Notes under the pieces: model-generated | Told to the model about the DNA's origin: nothing | Seen by the model: the letters and a program-made list of their open reading frames with translations, nothing else | The model's database searches: none | Shown here: positions 1 to 7,597 of the stretch, piece by piece | Layout of the letters: every line of letters begins with the position of its first letter | Position numbering within the stretch: the first letter of the stretch is position 1 | NCBI GenBank assembly: GCA_016210045.1 | Contig: JACQUX010000024.1 | Span: 142,457-206,456, forward strand | Reading direction: 5' to 3' | DNA length: 64,000 nt | Source: Deltaproteobacteria bacterium | GTDB lineage: Bacteria > UBA10199 > GCA-002796325 > JACPFF01 | Program-made: the position numbers and the translations under genes

Positions 1-74
1 ATCGCGGCGGTCGCCATCACGCCATCACCGCCGCTCCCGATCAGCGCCAAATGGATTTCGTGTTCCGTGTTCAT
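1..74 (-). CDS. 2-oxoacid:acceptor oxidoreductase, catalytic gamma/alpha-type subunit, N-terminus only
   Basis: Only the first 24 codons lie in the window. They begin MNTEHEIHLALIG and continue into the glycine-rich motif GSGGDGV, which is typical of the gamma-type domain at the start of KorA/PorG-like 2-oxoacid:ferredoxin oxidoreductase subunits. The start codon overlaps the rnfB stop as ATGA, so the gene is translationally coupled to the Rnf operon. Linking a ferredoxin-reducing enzyme to Rnf makes metabolic sense. Which 2-oxoacid it uses cannot be told from this fragment. A separate pyruvate-type enzyme is encoded at 7598-11020. Confidence 0.75.
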   Translation of the reverse strand, partial: MNTEHEIHLALIGSGGDGVMATAA

Positions 75-946
75 ACCAGTTGCTCCTTTGCTGACACTGG
101 CGGATGCGCCAGCTCTTCCGGTACCGGCCAACTGCCGGGCCGATGCAAGACATACGTCGGACAGATATCCACGCAGGCCTCATTGCACGAGGGACCATAG
201 GCCACACACGCGGCATGGTCGATCTGGATGGTGGTTCCATCCCAGGTGATCGCCTGTGCGGGACACGCGCCGACACACTTTTGGCATGTTGTACAACCGA
301 CCATGCACTTCGCGCGCACGGCAGAAACCTTTTCGCGCGCTACGCACGCCAATTCCACACGATGCACGCGCGGATACAATTCCAAAATTTTCTTCGGACA
401 CGCCGGCACGCAAAGGCCGCATCCGGTACATTGGGCGGCATCGATCTGCACGATCCCCCACGGTCCGATGCGCATCGCGTCGAACGGGCAGGCGCGCACG
501 CAATCGCCTAAGCCCACACACCCATTTTTGCACATGCGTGGACCGCCGAACGTCAGCGTGGCTGCGGCACAGCTGCGAATGCCGAGATACGCGGCTTGGT
601 CGCGCACATACGCGGTCGTCCCATGACAGCGGAGCACTGCTAAGCGGGCCTCGACCACGCCCGCCGCCTTCCCGGTCAGCCGCGCCACTTCCGCCGCCGT
701 TGCCGCACCACCCGGCACACAGAGCGTCGGCGCGGTCTTCGCCTCTTCGGCCACGGCTTCAGCATACGCGTCGCAGCCGGCAAAACCGCACGCGCCGCAG
801 TTCGCGGAGGGGAGCAAGCCGCGCACACCCTCCACGACCGGATTCGACGGCACATAAAACCGACGGGCCGTGGCGGCGAGGGCAAAGCCGAAGAAGATCC
901 CCAATAACGAGAAGACCACCACACCCCAAATGACGACCGGCATCAT
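71..946 (-). CDS. rnfB: RnfB, ferredoxin-type subunit of the Rnf ion-translocating ferredoxin:NAD+ oxidoreductase
   Basis: RnfB is the cytoplasmic iron-sulfur subunit thought to accept electrons from ferredoxin. The 291-residue protein has one N-terminal membrane helix (about residues 5-25), then the RnfB-specific cluster motif NCGACGFAGCDAYA near residue 50. Several four-cysteine ferredoxin motifs follow in the C-terminal half (for example CTGCGLCVPACPKK), and the C-terminal extension carries further CxxC pairs. It is the last rnf gene of the operon and lies 475 bases downstream of rnfA. That spacer is filled by two long inverted repeats, whereas every other junction in the operon overlaps or is a few bases wide. 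The stop overlaps the next gene as ATGA. Confidence 0.93.
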   Translation of the reverse strand: MMPVVIWGVVVFSLLGIFFGFALAATARRFYVPSNPVVEGVRGLLPSANCGACGFAGCDAYAEAVAEEAKTAPTLCVPGGAATAAEVARLTGKAAGVVEARLAVLRCHGTTAYVRDQAAYLGIRSCAAATLTFGGPRMCKNGCVGLGDCVRACPFDAMRIGPWGIVQIDAAQCTGCGLCVPACPKKILELYPRVHRVELACVAREKVSAVRAKCMVGCTTCQKCVGACPAQAITWDGTTIQIDHAACVAYGPSCNEACVDICPTYVLHRPGSWPVPEELAHPPVSAKEQLV

Positions 947-982
947 AGCCCCTCCGTCGCGGTGGGGTGCTTATGCACGATG

Positions 983-1134
983 GGCCGGAGCTGCGGACCG
1001 GGGGCCTCCAGGGTACGCGGTCGACTCGCCATCGAGGCGAGTCGCCGCTCGCCCTCGCCGATTTCGTCATAAGATTCCGCAAGGAGAAATCGGCTGCGAG
1101 AGCCCCTGGAGGCCCCCGGTCCGCAGCTCCGGCC
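983..1134. repeat. Long inverted repeat with internal hairpins in the rnfA-rnfB spacer
   Basis: A perfect 31-bp inverted repeat has its left arm at 983-1013 and its right arm at 1104-1134 (the arms begin GGCCGGAGCTGCGG and CCCTGGAGGCCC). Inside the 90-base loop are two further stems: 1022-1030 with 1036-1044 (CGACTCGCC/GGCGAGTCG), and 1057-1065 with 1086-1094 (GCCGATTTC/GAAATCGGC). The transcript would fold into a long stem ending in a two-hairpin head. It is non-coding on both strands. It could be an mRNA processing or stability element, an attenuator, or a MITE-like insertion. Confidence 0.85.
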
Positions 1135-1234
1135 GAAGTTCAATCGTACCTGGGGGACTTCTCTCCGATGTAGCCACTCTCCCGTCGGGTAGAGCTCGTG
1201 GTTCCCGGTTGGGATTCTTGAAACTGCAGAACGA

Positions 1235-1347
1235 GCGCCACAGGGGCCCCGCGTCGCAGGCCGCTGGGATAGGGGGGACCCGCTGTTGCGGGGGGGAAGG
1301 GTTGGCCCTTCCCTCCTGCGGCCTGCGGCGCGGGGCCCCTGTGGCGC
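1235..1347. repeat. Second long inverted repeat in the rnfA-rnfB spacer
   Basis: Thirty-base arms at 1235-1264 and 1318-1347 pair with a single mismatch (a potential G-U pair in one strand's RNA); the core is GCCACAGGGGCCCCGCG. The loop contains another hairpin, GGAAGGG/CCCTTCC, at 1295-1301 and 1306-1312. Together with the 983-1134 element it fills most of the 475-base gap between rnfA and rnfB, in which I see no gene. The two elements differ in sequence but share a design: about 30-bp outer arms with small hairpins inside. Confidence 0.85.
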
Positions 1348-1421
1348 GCCCCCGCCCCTGATACAACGCAGCTGCACAACAGATATTGGGGTACTATTCG
1401 AAGTGGGCATCAGTTCCATAT

Positions 1422-2249
1422 TTAGACCTGCAATCCCGAGAAGCCTAAAAATGCGAGGGCAAAGAGTCCGGCTAAAATGAATGCGATCGGCATCCCGCGG
1501 AAGATCGCCGGGACCGGTGCTAAATCGGCTCGTTCCCGCGCGCAACTCATCAGGAAGAGCGCTAACGCAAACCCCAGCCCGCTCCCCAACGCCAACGCCA
1601 ACGACGGCCACAAGCCGCTATTCGCCATCGCGTTCAGCAGCGGCACCGCGAGAATGATGCAATTGGTCGTGATCAGCACGACGTAGATGCCGAATTTCTT
1701 GTGCAAGCCACGATGGACCTTTTTCATGATGGTATCGACTAATTGCACTAAACACGCGACGATCCCGATGAAGATGATGATTTGCAAAAATCCCAGATGG
1801 AACGTCCGCAATGCGAAGCGATCCACCAGCCACGCCAACAGTCCGGAGCAGAGGCCGACGAGCGTGAACGTCACGCCCATCCCGAGCGCCGTCTCGCGCT
1901 TGCGACTGACGCCGAAAAAGACACACAGACCAAGATAGCGCGTGAAGACGAAATTTTGCACCAACGCGGCGGCGAGGATCACACTCAGCACGGTGCTCAG
2001 CAACGACGGAGCCAATTCCCACTGGCGATGTTGCGCCAGATCGACGAGCTGATAACTGCCCCGCGTATCCAGCGTGGCCTCGGTCGTCAGCCGCCACGTC
2101 GTGGCACTCTCCCCCGGCTCCACGCTAGTCAGCACCAGCGGGATGTCCGGATCGCGCGTCGCCGTCAGCCGCAAATCCTCCACATGCGGCGGCGTCACCG
2201 TTGTGAGGACAATATGGTGCGCATCCAGAATATGGATCGGATCAACCAT
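1422..2249 (-). CDS. rnfA: RnfA, membrane subunit, with an unusual N-terminal extension of about 85 residues
   Basis: RnfA is an integral membrane subunit of Rnf. Residues from about 88 onward match the family: six hydrophobic segments starting near VLSVILAAALVQNFVFTRYL, including the NFV..LGLC signature and the TTNC segment near residue 195 that carries a conserved cysteine. Typical RnfA is about 190-200 residues; this one is 275 because of a hydrophilic N-terminal segment, residues 1-85, with no membrane helix. The ATG overlaps the rnfE stop by 8 bases, so the long start is supported by coupling. The extension may be a small periplasmic or cytoplasmic domain; I do not recognise its fold. 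Confidence 0.88.
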   Translation of the reverse strand: MVDPIHILDAHHIVLTTVTPPHVEDLRLTATRDPDIPLVLTSVEPGESATTWRLTTEATLDTRGSYQLVDLAQHRQWELAPSLLSTVLSVILAAALVQNFVFTRYLGLCVFFGVSRKRETALGMGVTFTLVGLCSGLLAWLVDRFALRTFHLGFLQIIIFIGIVACLVQLVDTIMKKVHRGLHKKFGIYVVLITTNCIILAVPLLNAMANSGLWPSLALALGSGLGFALALFLMSCARERADLAPVPAIFRGMPIAFILAGLFALAFLGFSGLQV

Positions 2250-2958
2250 GCGCGCCGCCTCCGCCCGGCAACTTCCCGTTTCCCCAACGGCAATCGATCC
2301 AATTCATCGCCGCCATTAATAAGCCGATCATGAAAAATCCGCCGGCGGGCAGGATGAAGAACAGCAGCGGCCGTTCGCTAACCAGCGGAATCCCCCAAAT
2401 CGCGCCGCTCCCCAAGACTTCGCGCAACGCGCCGATTAAGACCATCGCGAATGCGAAGCCGAGCCCCATGCCGCAGCCATCGACGACCGACGGGAGCAAC
2501 GGAAACTTGGAGGCGAAGACCTCGAGGCGCGAGATGATGATCGCAAACGCGACAATTAATTTAATGTAGAGACCAATTTCGGCATACACGGTCGGCGCCA
2601 ATGCGGCGCAGCCTAAGTCGATCACGGTGACCCACAGCGCAATGATGATGGTGTAGACGGGGATTCGGACCTTGTCGTGGATCACGCTGCGGAACACCGT
2701 GACGGTCAGACTCGACAAGACTTGCACGGCCAACACCGCCAACCCCATCAGCAAGCCGTTCTTGGTCGACGTCGTCACCGCCACGGCAGGGCACAAACTG
2801 AGGGCCAGCCGAAAAACCGGATTTTCCGCGAAAAATCCGCGCCACAAGAGTTGCCGCCATGAGTGCCCCCCGCCGATCGCGGCGGGGGATCCACTCCCCT
2901 CTCCCTTTGGGGAGAGGGATGGGTGAGGGGGAGGGATGACCCGATCAGTGGATGTCAT
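2242..2958 (-). CDS. rnfE: RnfE, membrane subunit, with palindromic repeat DNA read in frame at its N-terminus
   Basis: RnfE is the RnfA paralogue in the membrane part of Rnf. The family match starts near residue 33 (WRQLLWRGFFAENPVFRLAL) and runs through six hydrophobic segments with the LCPAVAVTTS motif. Residues 1-32 are not family-like. They are encoded by two adjacent palindromes (2867-2888 and 2897-2918) of a type normally seen between genes. No alternative ATG or GTG lies between the repeat and the conserved region, and the ATG at 2958 sits 2 bases after the rnfG stop, so the repeat seems to be translated. The 3' end overlaps rnfA by 8 bases. Confidence 0.9.
   Translation of the reverse strand: MTSTDRVIPPPHPSLSPKGEGSGSPAAIGGGHSWRQLLWRGFFAENPVFRLALSLCPAVAVTTSTKNGLLMGLAVLAVQVLSSLTVTVFRSVIHDKVRIPVYTIIIALWVTVIDLGCAALAPTVYAEIGLYIKLIVAFAIIISRLEVFASKFPLLPSVVDGCGMGLGFAFAMVLIGALREVLGSGAIWGIPLVSERPLLFFILPAGGFFMIGLLMAAMNWIDCRWGNGKLPGGGGAHG
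2867..2935. repeat. Palindromic repeat embedded in the 5' end of rnfE
   Basis: Two adjacent hairpins are visible: 2867-2875 with 2880-2888 (CCCCCGCCG/CGGCGGGGG, loop ATCG), and 2897-2905 with 2910-2918 (CCCTCTCCC/GGGAGAGGG, loop TTTG), followed by GATGGGTGAGGGGGAGGGA. The second hairpin with its flank resembles a G-rich intergenic repeat found in many bacterial genomes (recollection, not searched). Here it is in frame and extends RnfE. Confidence 0.8.
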
Positions 2959-2960
2959 AT

Positions 2961-3827
2961 TTATTCCTCCCCCGCGCGTTCCAAAATGCTGAGTCGATGC
3001 TGCAAGTGTGCGACGGCCCGTTTGACACCATCAGTCAGCGCGCGGCTGCTGATCGTCGCACCGGTGACGGCATAGATCGGACGATCCCCATCCGCCGCCA
3101 GTGCGGCCGCGTGTTGAGTGCGCCACACGTCGAAGGCAACCCCGTCGCGCGCCCGCACTACGGTCAACCACTCTGGCGGAATCGGATCTTTCACGACGCG
3201 CAACGCCGCCACGCCCTCGCGGGATCGTCCCGCAAACTGGTGCTTAAACCCGGGCCGGACGATCTCGGCGCCGAGTCCCGGATCCTCTTCATGCGCCACG
3301 ACTTCCACGGCACGCACGGTAAAATCCGCCGTCAACGCGACAAAAAACCGGATGGGACTCTTGAACCCTTGCTGCACTTCTTCGGTGACATAACCAGCGA
3401 TGGCCCCTTCCAACCCATGACCGATAAAAAAACGTCCCACGGATTCGGCCCCGGGGAAATGCTCCACCACCCACGCGTCGAGTTGATCGCCGGTCACCGA
3501 CGCCAACGTCTCCGAACGCGGCGTCCGGTCGATGACCGCTCCCTCCACCGTGACACGGAACAGCTCGCGTTCCGTGAGATATCCAACCATGGAATCTCCA
3601 CTCCGCCACAGATAGCGCCGAATTTCCGTGACCGCCGCCTCTGCGCCGAGATCGAGCAATTGCCGCACGACCGCCGCTTCGCGCGTCGCGCGCTGCACGC
3701 GCGTGATCGGCTCCGTCACGGCATAGACGAGTCCGAGAATGAGCGCCGCCAGCAGACACGTCACCGTGAGGCATCGAGTGATCCGCCACATCTCACGTGT
3801 ATTAATGATCGACGGTTGACTGCTCAC
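2961..3827 (-). CDS. rnfG: RnfG, FMN-carrying periplasmic subunit of Rnf
   Basis: RnfG is anchored by one N-terminal helix (about residues 15-36) and carries a covalently bound FMN in the periplasm, placed by ApbE, whose gene heads this operon. The attachment motif is seen near residues 252-258 as YAVTGAT, with threonine as the FMN acceptor. Most family members have aspartate at the first position of this motif; here it is tyrosine (TAT, one base from GAT). Length (288) is somewhat above the usual 200-220 because of a longer middle region. It starts 3 bases after rnfD and ends 2 bases before rnfE. Confidence 0.9.
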   Translation of the reverse strand: MSSQPSIINTREMWRITRCLTVTCLLAALILGLVYAVTEPITRVQRATREAAVVRQLLDLGAEAAVTEIRRYLWRSGDSMVGYLTERELFRVTVEGAVIDRTPRSETLASVTGDQLDAWVVEHFPGAESVGRFFIGHGLEGAIAGYVTEEVQQGFKSPIRFFVALTADFTVRAVEVVAHEEDPGLGAEIVRPGFKHQFAGRSREGVAALRVVKDPIPPEWLTVVRARDGVAFDVWRTQHAAALAADGDRPIYAVTGATISSRALTDGVKRAVAHLQHRLSILERAGEE

Positions 3828-3830
3828 GAC

Positions 3831-4811
3831 TCACACTCCTATTGCTTCTGGCGCCACGCGCTTCGGGCGGAACCATTGATTCAGCGCGGGCGTGACAGCG
3901 TTCCACAGCAAGATCGCGTAACAGATTCCTTCCGGATATCCACCCCAGATGCGAATGATGCCGGTGAGCGCGCCGATTCCAAGTCCGAAAATGATTTGCG
4001 CCCGCGGCAACAACGGCGCGGTAACGTAATCGGTCGCCATATAGAACGCACCGAACCAGAGCCCGCCGGTCAGGAGATGAAACAACGGCACGTCGGAGGC
4101 CAACGCGACCAAGCCTGTGCCGACCAGCACGCTGAGCGGAATATAGACGGAGAGAATTCGACGCCGCAGCAACACCGCCGCGCCGAGCGCCACTAACACG
4201 ACGGAAACTTCGCCGATCGACCCTGCCCGGAACCCTAGCAGCAACTGCCCGTAATACGCGGGCCCTAACCCAAGCAGCTCCGCCGCGCGCGCCACGCCTT
4301 CCAATTTCAGCACTGTGAGCGGACTGGCCGTGGTGACGGCATCCGCCGCCCACCACACCCCAGGCCGCGGCGCGAGCCAGGTCGTGGTCATCGCGAGCGG
4401 AAAACAGGCCATCAGAAACGCGCGCGCGACCAGCGCCGGATTGAAAATATTGTAGCCGAGCCCGCCGAACAGCATCTTCGCGAACACAATCCCCATGAAC
4501 CCACCAATGGCCGGCATCCAGAGCGGCAGTCCCGGCGACAGCGTCCCCACCAATAAGACACCGGTCAACACCGCGCTCCCGTCCCGCAACGTTTGGCGTT
4601 GTTGCCGCAAGCGATTGACCAACCACTCGCCGAGATAGGCGCCGACCACACCACTGGCGGTCAATCCCAGAACGCGGACGCCGAACAGATACGTAGCCCA
4701 CAAATACGCGGGCAGCAGCGAAAGCGTCACCCACCACATGATGGCGCGCGTCGTCTGTCCCGCGTGCACATGCGGACCCGGGGCCAAGCGGAGTCCGGGC
4801 GTTTCAGCCAT
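3831..4811 (-). CDS. rnfD: RnfD, membrane subunit of Rnf with covalent-flavin site
   Basis: RnfD is a polytopic membrane subunit related to NqrB. The 326-residue protein has about nine hydrophobic segments, the GGLGYNIFNPALVARAFL motif, and the C-terminal GGYPEG...LWNAVTPALNQWFRP region typical of the family. The flavin-attachment motif near residues 157-165 reads DAVTTASPL instead of the common DxxSGATxL, so the acceptor position is serine rather than threonine. ApbE is reported to accept either residue at this position (from memory). The start at 4811 overlaps the rnfC stop by 8 bases; longer in-frame starts lie inside rnfC and are rejected. Confidence 0.92.
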   Translation of the reverse strand: MAETPGLRLAPGPHVHAGQTTRAIMWWVTLSLLPAYLWATYLFGVRVLGLTASGVVGAYLGEWLVNRLRQQRQTLRDGSAVLTGVLLVGTLSPGLPLWMPAIGGFMGIVFAKMLFGGLGYNIFNPALVARAFLMACFPLAMTTTWLAPRPGVWWAADAVTTASPLTVLKLEGVARAAELLGLGPAYYGQLLLGFRAGSIGEVSVVLVALGAAVLLRRRILSVYIPLSVLVGTGLVALASDVPLFHLLTGGLWFGAFYMATDYVTAPLLPRAQIIFGLGIGALTGIIRIWGGYPEGICYAILLWNAVTPALNQWFRPKRVAPEAIGV

Positions 4812-6186
4812 GGACCACCCCCGGCCGCACACCGAGCCCGATCGCACTCCCGGTCTGGAACGCCGCCTTCGCGATTTGGATAAATTGCACCAGCGGCCGC
4901 TCCGCCGGACAGACGTAAGCACAACAGCCGCATTCGAAACATTCCCGCGTCCCAAAACTTTCCGTTTCCAGCGCGCGGCCGGCCTCGGTGTAGATCGAAA
5001 TTTGATTCGGTTCGAGTCCCAACGGGCAGGCATCGAGACACGCCGCACAGGAAATGCATGGCCCGTACGGTTCACGCTGCACATCGTCCACGCGGAGGAA
5101 CAACAGCCCGCCGGTCCCTTTAATCACCGGCACATCGAGCCGCCCGAGCGCGCGTCCCATCATCGGACCACCGGCAATCACCATCGCCGTGCGAGCATCG
5201 AGTCCGCCGCAATGCGCGACGATATCCTGCACTAACGTCCCGATCGGCACACGTAAGTTCATCGGATGACCGATCCCAGGCCCTGTCACCGTCAGCACCC
5301 GATCCAACAGCGGCTGTTGATAGCGAACGGCCTGATAACACGCGATCGCCGTGGCCACGTTTTGCACCAAGACACCGACTTGCAGCGGCAGTCCACGCGC
5401 CGGAATCCGCCGACCCGTCAGCGCCTCGACCAATTGCCGCTCCGCCCCTTGCGGATAGCGGGTACGGCATAACAACACATCCGGTGCCGGCGAGAGCGAC
5501 AACTGCTCCACTGCGGCCTGCAACACTACCGCGGCGTCCGACTTGTTGTCCTCGACGCCGATCACGACCCGTTGCGCGCCGATGATCTGCGCCAGCAACC
5601 ACGCGCCGCGCAACACGTCCTTCGGGCTCTCCAACATCAGACGGTGATCACTGGTGAGATAGGGCTCGCACTCCGCGCCGTTCAGCACCACCGTATCGAC
5701 GCGGACTCCATCCGGAAGCCGCAATTTCCGATATGTCGGAAACGCGGCACCGCCCAATCCCACGATCCCAGCCGCTTCGATGCGCGCCAACATAACATCG
5801 CGCGGCAATGTGGCCCAGGCTGGATCATCAGTGCATTGCGGTGCAGCCGCGTTCGGATCGACTGTGATCACGATCGCCGGAGCCTCGGTCAACGTCGGAT
5901 GCGGGCTCAGCGCCACGCGCGCCACCGTCCCGGTGACCGACGCATGCACCGGCGCGCCGTTCGGCTCGGCCGTCGCAATCAGTTCGCCGCGTTGCACGAC
6001 TTGTTTCCGCTTCACGATCGCCTGGGCCGGCGGGCCTAAGTGTTGCGCGAGCGGAATCGTGACTTCCGCAGGGATAAATGTGGTAATCGGCGTCTGTGCA
6101 GTCGCTTCTTTGTGCTCCTCGAGCGACACCCCGCCGCGAAGGAATCGGCGCAGTTCGCCGCTGATCCCCGCTTCGTGCGTGCTCAT
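4804..6186 (-). CDS. rnfC: RnfC, NADH-binding iron-sulfur subunit of Rnf
   Basis: RnfC is the cytoplasmic subunit that binds NAD(H) and FMN and exchanges electrons with the other iron-sulfur subunit. The 460 residues contain the N-terminal RnfC barrel region, the Rossmann-like nucleotide site GIVGLGGAAFPTYRKL near residue 140, NGAECEPYLTSD, and two four-cysteine clusters near the C-terminus (CISCAACLDACP and CFECGCCAYVCP). Length is normal for a short-type RnfC without the alanine-rich tail of E. coli RsxC. Its ATG overlaps the apbE stop as ATGA. Confidence 0.95.
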   Translation of the reverse strand: MSTHEAGISGELRRFLRGGVSLEEHKEATAQTPITTFIPAEVTIPLAQHLGPPAQAIVKRKQVVQRGELIATAEPNGAPVHASVTGTVARVALSPHPTLTEAPAIVITVDPNAAAPQCTDDPAWATLPRDVMLARIEAAGIVGLGGAAFPTYRKLRLPDGVRVDTVVLNGAECEPYLTSDHRLMLESPKDVLRGAWLLAQIIGAQRVVIGVEDNKSDAAVVLQAAVEQLSLSPAPDVLLCRTRYPQGAERQLVEALTGRRIPARGLPLQVGVLVQNVATAIACYQAVRYQQPLLDRVLTVTGPGIGHPMNLRVPIGTLVQDIVAHCGGLDARTAMVIAGGPMMGRALGRLDVPVIKGTGGLLFLRVDDVQREPYGPCISCAACLDACPLGLEPNQISIYTEAGRALETESFGTRECFECGCCAYVCPAERPLVQFIQIAKAAFQTGSAIGLGVRPGVVHG

Positions 6187-7223
6187 GTGGCATACCTATG
6201 GAAGTATATCGCTTGGGCCGGCGGTTTGACGCGCTGGCTTGGGGCCTCACCAAGCAGGTAGGTCGTCGTGCTCAAGGCATCAGCCATCGTGGCCGTCGCG
6301 GCTACGACCGTCGTGCTCAAATACGCATCCACCGGCGCGGCGCGCGTGGCATCGAAGAGATGTCCGATCCGCCGCCCATCCAGTACCACGGATTGTTCAT
6401 AATTGCCGCTCGTCGCAACGCCCGCATCGCGCAGCGATAACCGTTCAAAACAGGAAGCCGCTTCGGTCCCAAACGGATTGCGAATGGCGACCCGCCAGCC
6501 GTCCGCCGCTTCGCTCGCGGCATCTTGCGGCACACCGAGCGCGTAAACATTTCCGCCCGCGTCGACCAAGCCATGTTCGACGCCGGCCGCACGCAACGCC
6601 GTGACGGCCCGATCGACCGCATAGCCTTTGCCGATGGACCCGAGATCGATCCCCGCACCTTCCCTAGCCAAGCCGACTTCACGCCGCGACCCATCGATAT
6701 TCAGATGTTGTAGCCCAACCGCATCCAACGCGCGTTGCACGGCGGCGTCGGAGGGATAGTGACGAGACGCCACGCGTCCAGACTGCTGCTGTGTGTAAAA
6801 TCCGTACAACTGCATGATCGGTAAACACGTGACATCGTACGCGCCGCCACTCCATCCATGCACCGTTCGCGCGACGCCGAGAATGTCGAGCAGCATCGGA
6901 TCGACCGGAACGGCCGCCCGCCCCGCCGCTTGATTGATGCCATTCAGATCGCTGTCCCGGCGATGCAGACTCATCACCCGATCGACGTGTTCGATCGCCG
7001 CAAACGCGGACCCGATGGCGGATTCCGCCTGACTCAGATCAGGATGATGTACCGTGATGGTCACCACCGTCCCGAGTAACGGACGACTCTGACGAACCGC
7101 CGAAAAACTGGACCTAAGTCGTTCGCGGATTAGGCCAACACTCCCTAACGCCCCGGCGCACAAACTACCGGAAAGGACTCGGAGAAATTGACGCCGCGTC
7201 AGCGGCGATGAGTTCGATGTCAT
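6183..7223 (-). CDS. apbE: ApbE, FAD:protein FMN transferase
   Basis: ApbE attaches FMN covalently to threonine or serine of target proteins, here most probably RnfG and RnfD encoded just downstream. The 346-residue protein begins with a Tat-like signal (TRRQFLRVL), continues with the family motifs LLGTVVTITVHH, DLGSIGKGYAVDRA and GNVYALG, and ends with the D-x-x-T metal-site region ADALSTTTYLLG. It is the first gene of the operon, transcribed away from the ferredoxin/POR operon at 7359. All downstream junctions to rnfE-rnfA overlap or nearly touch, so the maturation enzyme and its substrates are co-expressed. Confidence 0.94.
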   Translation of the reverse strand: MTSNSSPLTRRQFLRVLSGSLCAGALGSVGLIRERLRSSFSAVRQSRPLLGTVVTITVHHPDLSQAESAIGSAFAAIEHVDRVMSLHRRDSDLNGINQAAGRAAVPVDPMLLDILGVARTVHGWSGGAYDVTCLPIMQLYGFYTQQQSGRVASRHYPSDAAVQRALDAVGLQHLNIDGSRREVGLAREGAGIDLGSIGKGYAVDRAVTALRAAGVEHGLVDAGGNVYALGVPQDAASEAADGWRVAIRNPFGTEAASCFERLSLRDAGVATSGNYEQSVVLDGRRIGHLFDATRAAPVDAYLSTTVVAATATMADALSTTTYLLGEAPSQRVKPPAQAIYFHRYAT

Positions 7224-7358
7224 GATGTCTCTAGGATTACCCCCCGCCCCCCGCCCGGCCTATGACCGTGATCACCTGATGGTGATGGTAATGGTCATTA
7301 GTTGCCGTCGTCGAACTCCTTTAAGGTGCAGATGAACCCGGGATAACAAGGAGACCGC
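7224..7358. promoter_or_regulatory. Divergent promoter region between apbE-rnf and ferredoxin-POR, with a dyad
   Basis: This 135-base gap separates two divergent operons that share ferredoxin as electron carrier. It contains an interrupted dyad at 7263-7297: TGACC (7263-7267) with GGTCA (7293-7297), and ATCACC (7271-7276) with GGTGAT (7281-7286), around a TGAT centre. This could be an operator for a shared regulator or a hairpin in one of the leaders. A strong ribosome binding site (AAGGAG) lies 5 bases before the ferredoxin start. I cannot assign -35/-10 boxes with confidence. Confidence 0.45.
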
Positions 7359-7559
7359 ATGAGCGCTGAAACTGATCGTGAATTCTATGTCGACGCCGAT
7401 CTATGCACCGGTTGTAATGACTGCATAAAGGCCCTTCCCCAACATTTTGCCGACACCGGAGAAGACACCGCCGAAGTGACAAACTGCGCAGGCGCAGACA
7501 CCGCCAAAGTCGAAACTGTGATGAAGGCCTGCCCCGGCAAGGCCATTAAATGGAAGTGA
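7359..7559 (+). CDS. Small [4Fe-4S] ferredoxin
   Basis: The 66-residue protein has a CxxCxxC group (CTGCNDC, residues 16-22) and a distal CP at residues 58-59, giving four ligands for one [4Fe-4S] cluster, as in monocluster ferredoxins of the Desulfovibrio type. A fifth cysteine near residue 43 could form the structural disulfide or an open second-cluster site. It is acidic. It lies directly upstream of the 2-oxoacid:ferredoxin oxidoreductase genes and opposite the Rnf operon, so it is probably the carrier between them. The start is set by AAGGAG at 7349-7354. Confidence 0.92.
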   Translation: MSAETDREFYVDADLCTGCNDCIKALPQHFADTGEDTAEVTNCAGADTAKVETVMKACPGKAIKWK

Positions 7560-7597
7560 CACCGCCGGTACCGACCACAACGACCGGGGGGACTTTC

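Noticed and set aside
2952..4196. A 414-codon open frame on the plus strand across rnfG and rnfD
   Set aside because: It is antisense to well-conserved rnf genes, and its composition (many Arg/His/Gln) is that of a mirrored frame in GC-rich DNA.
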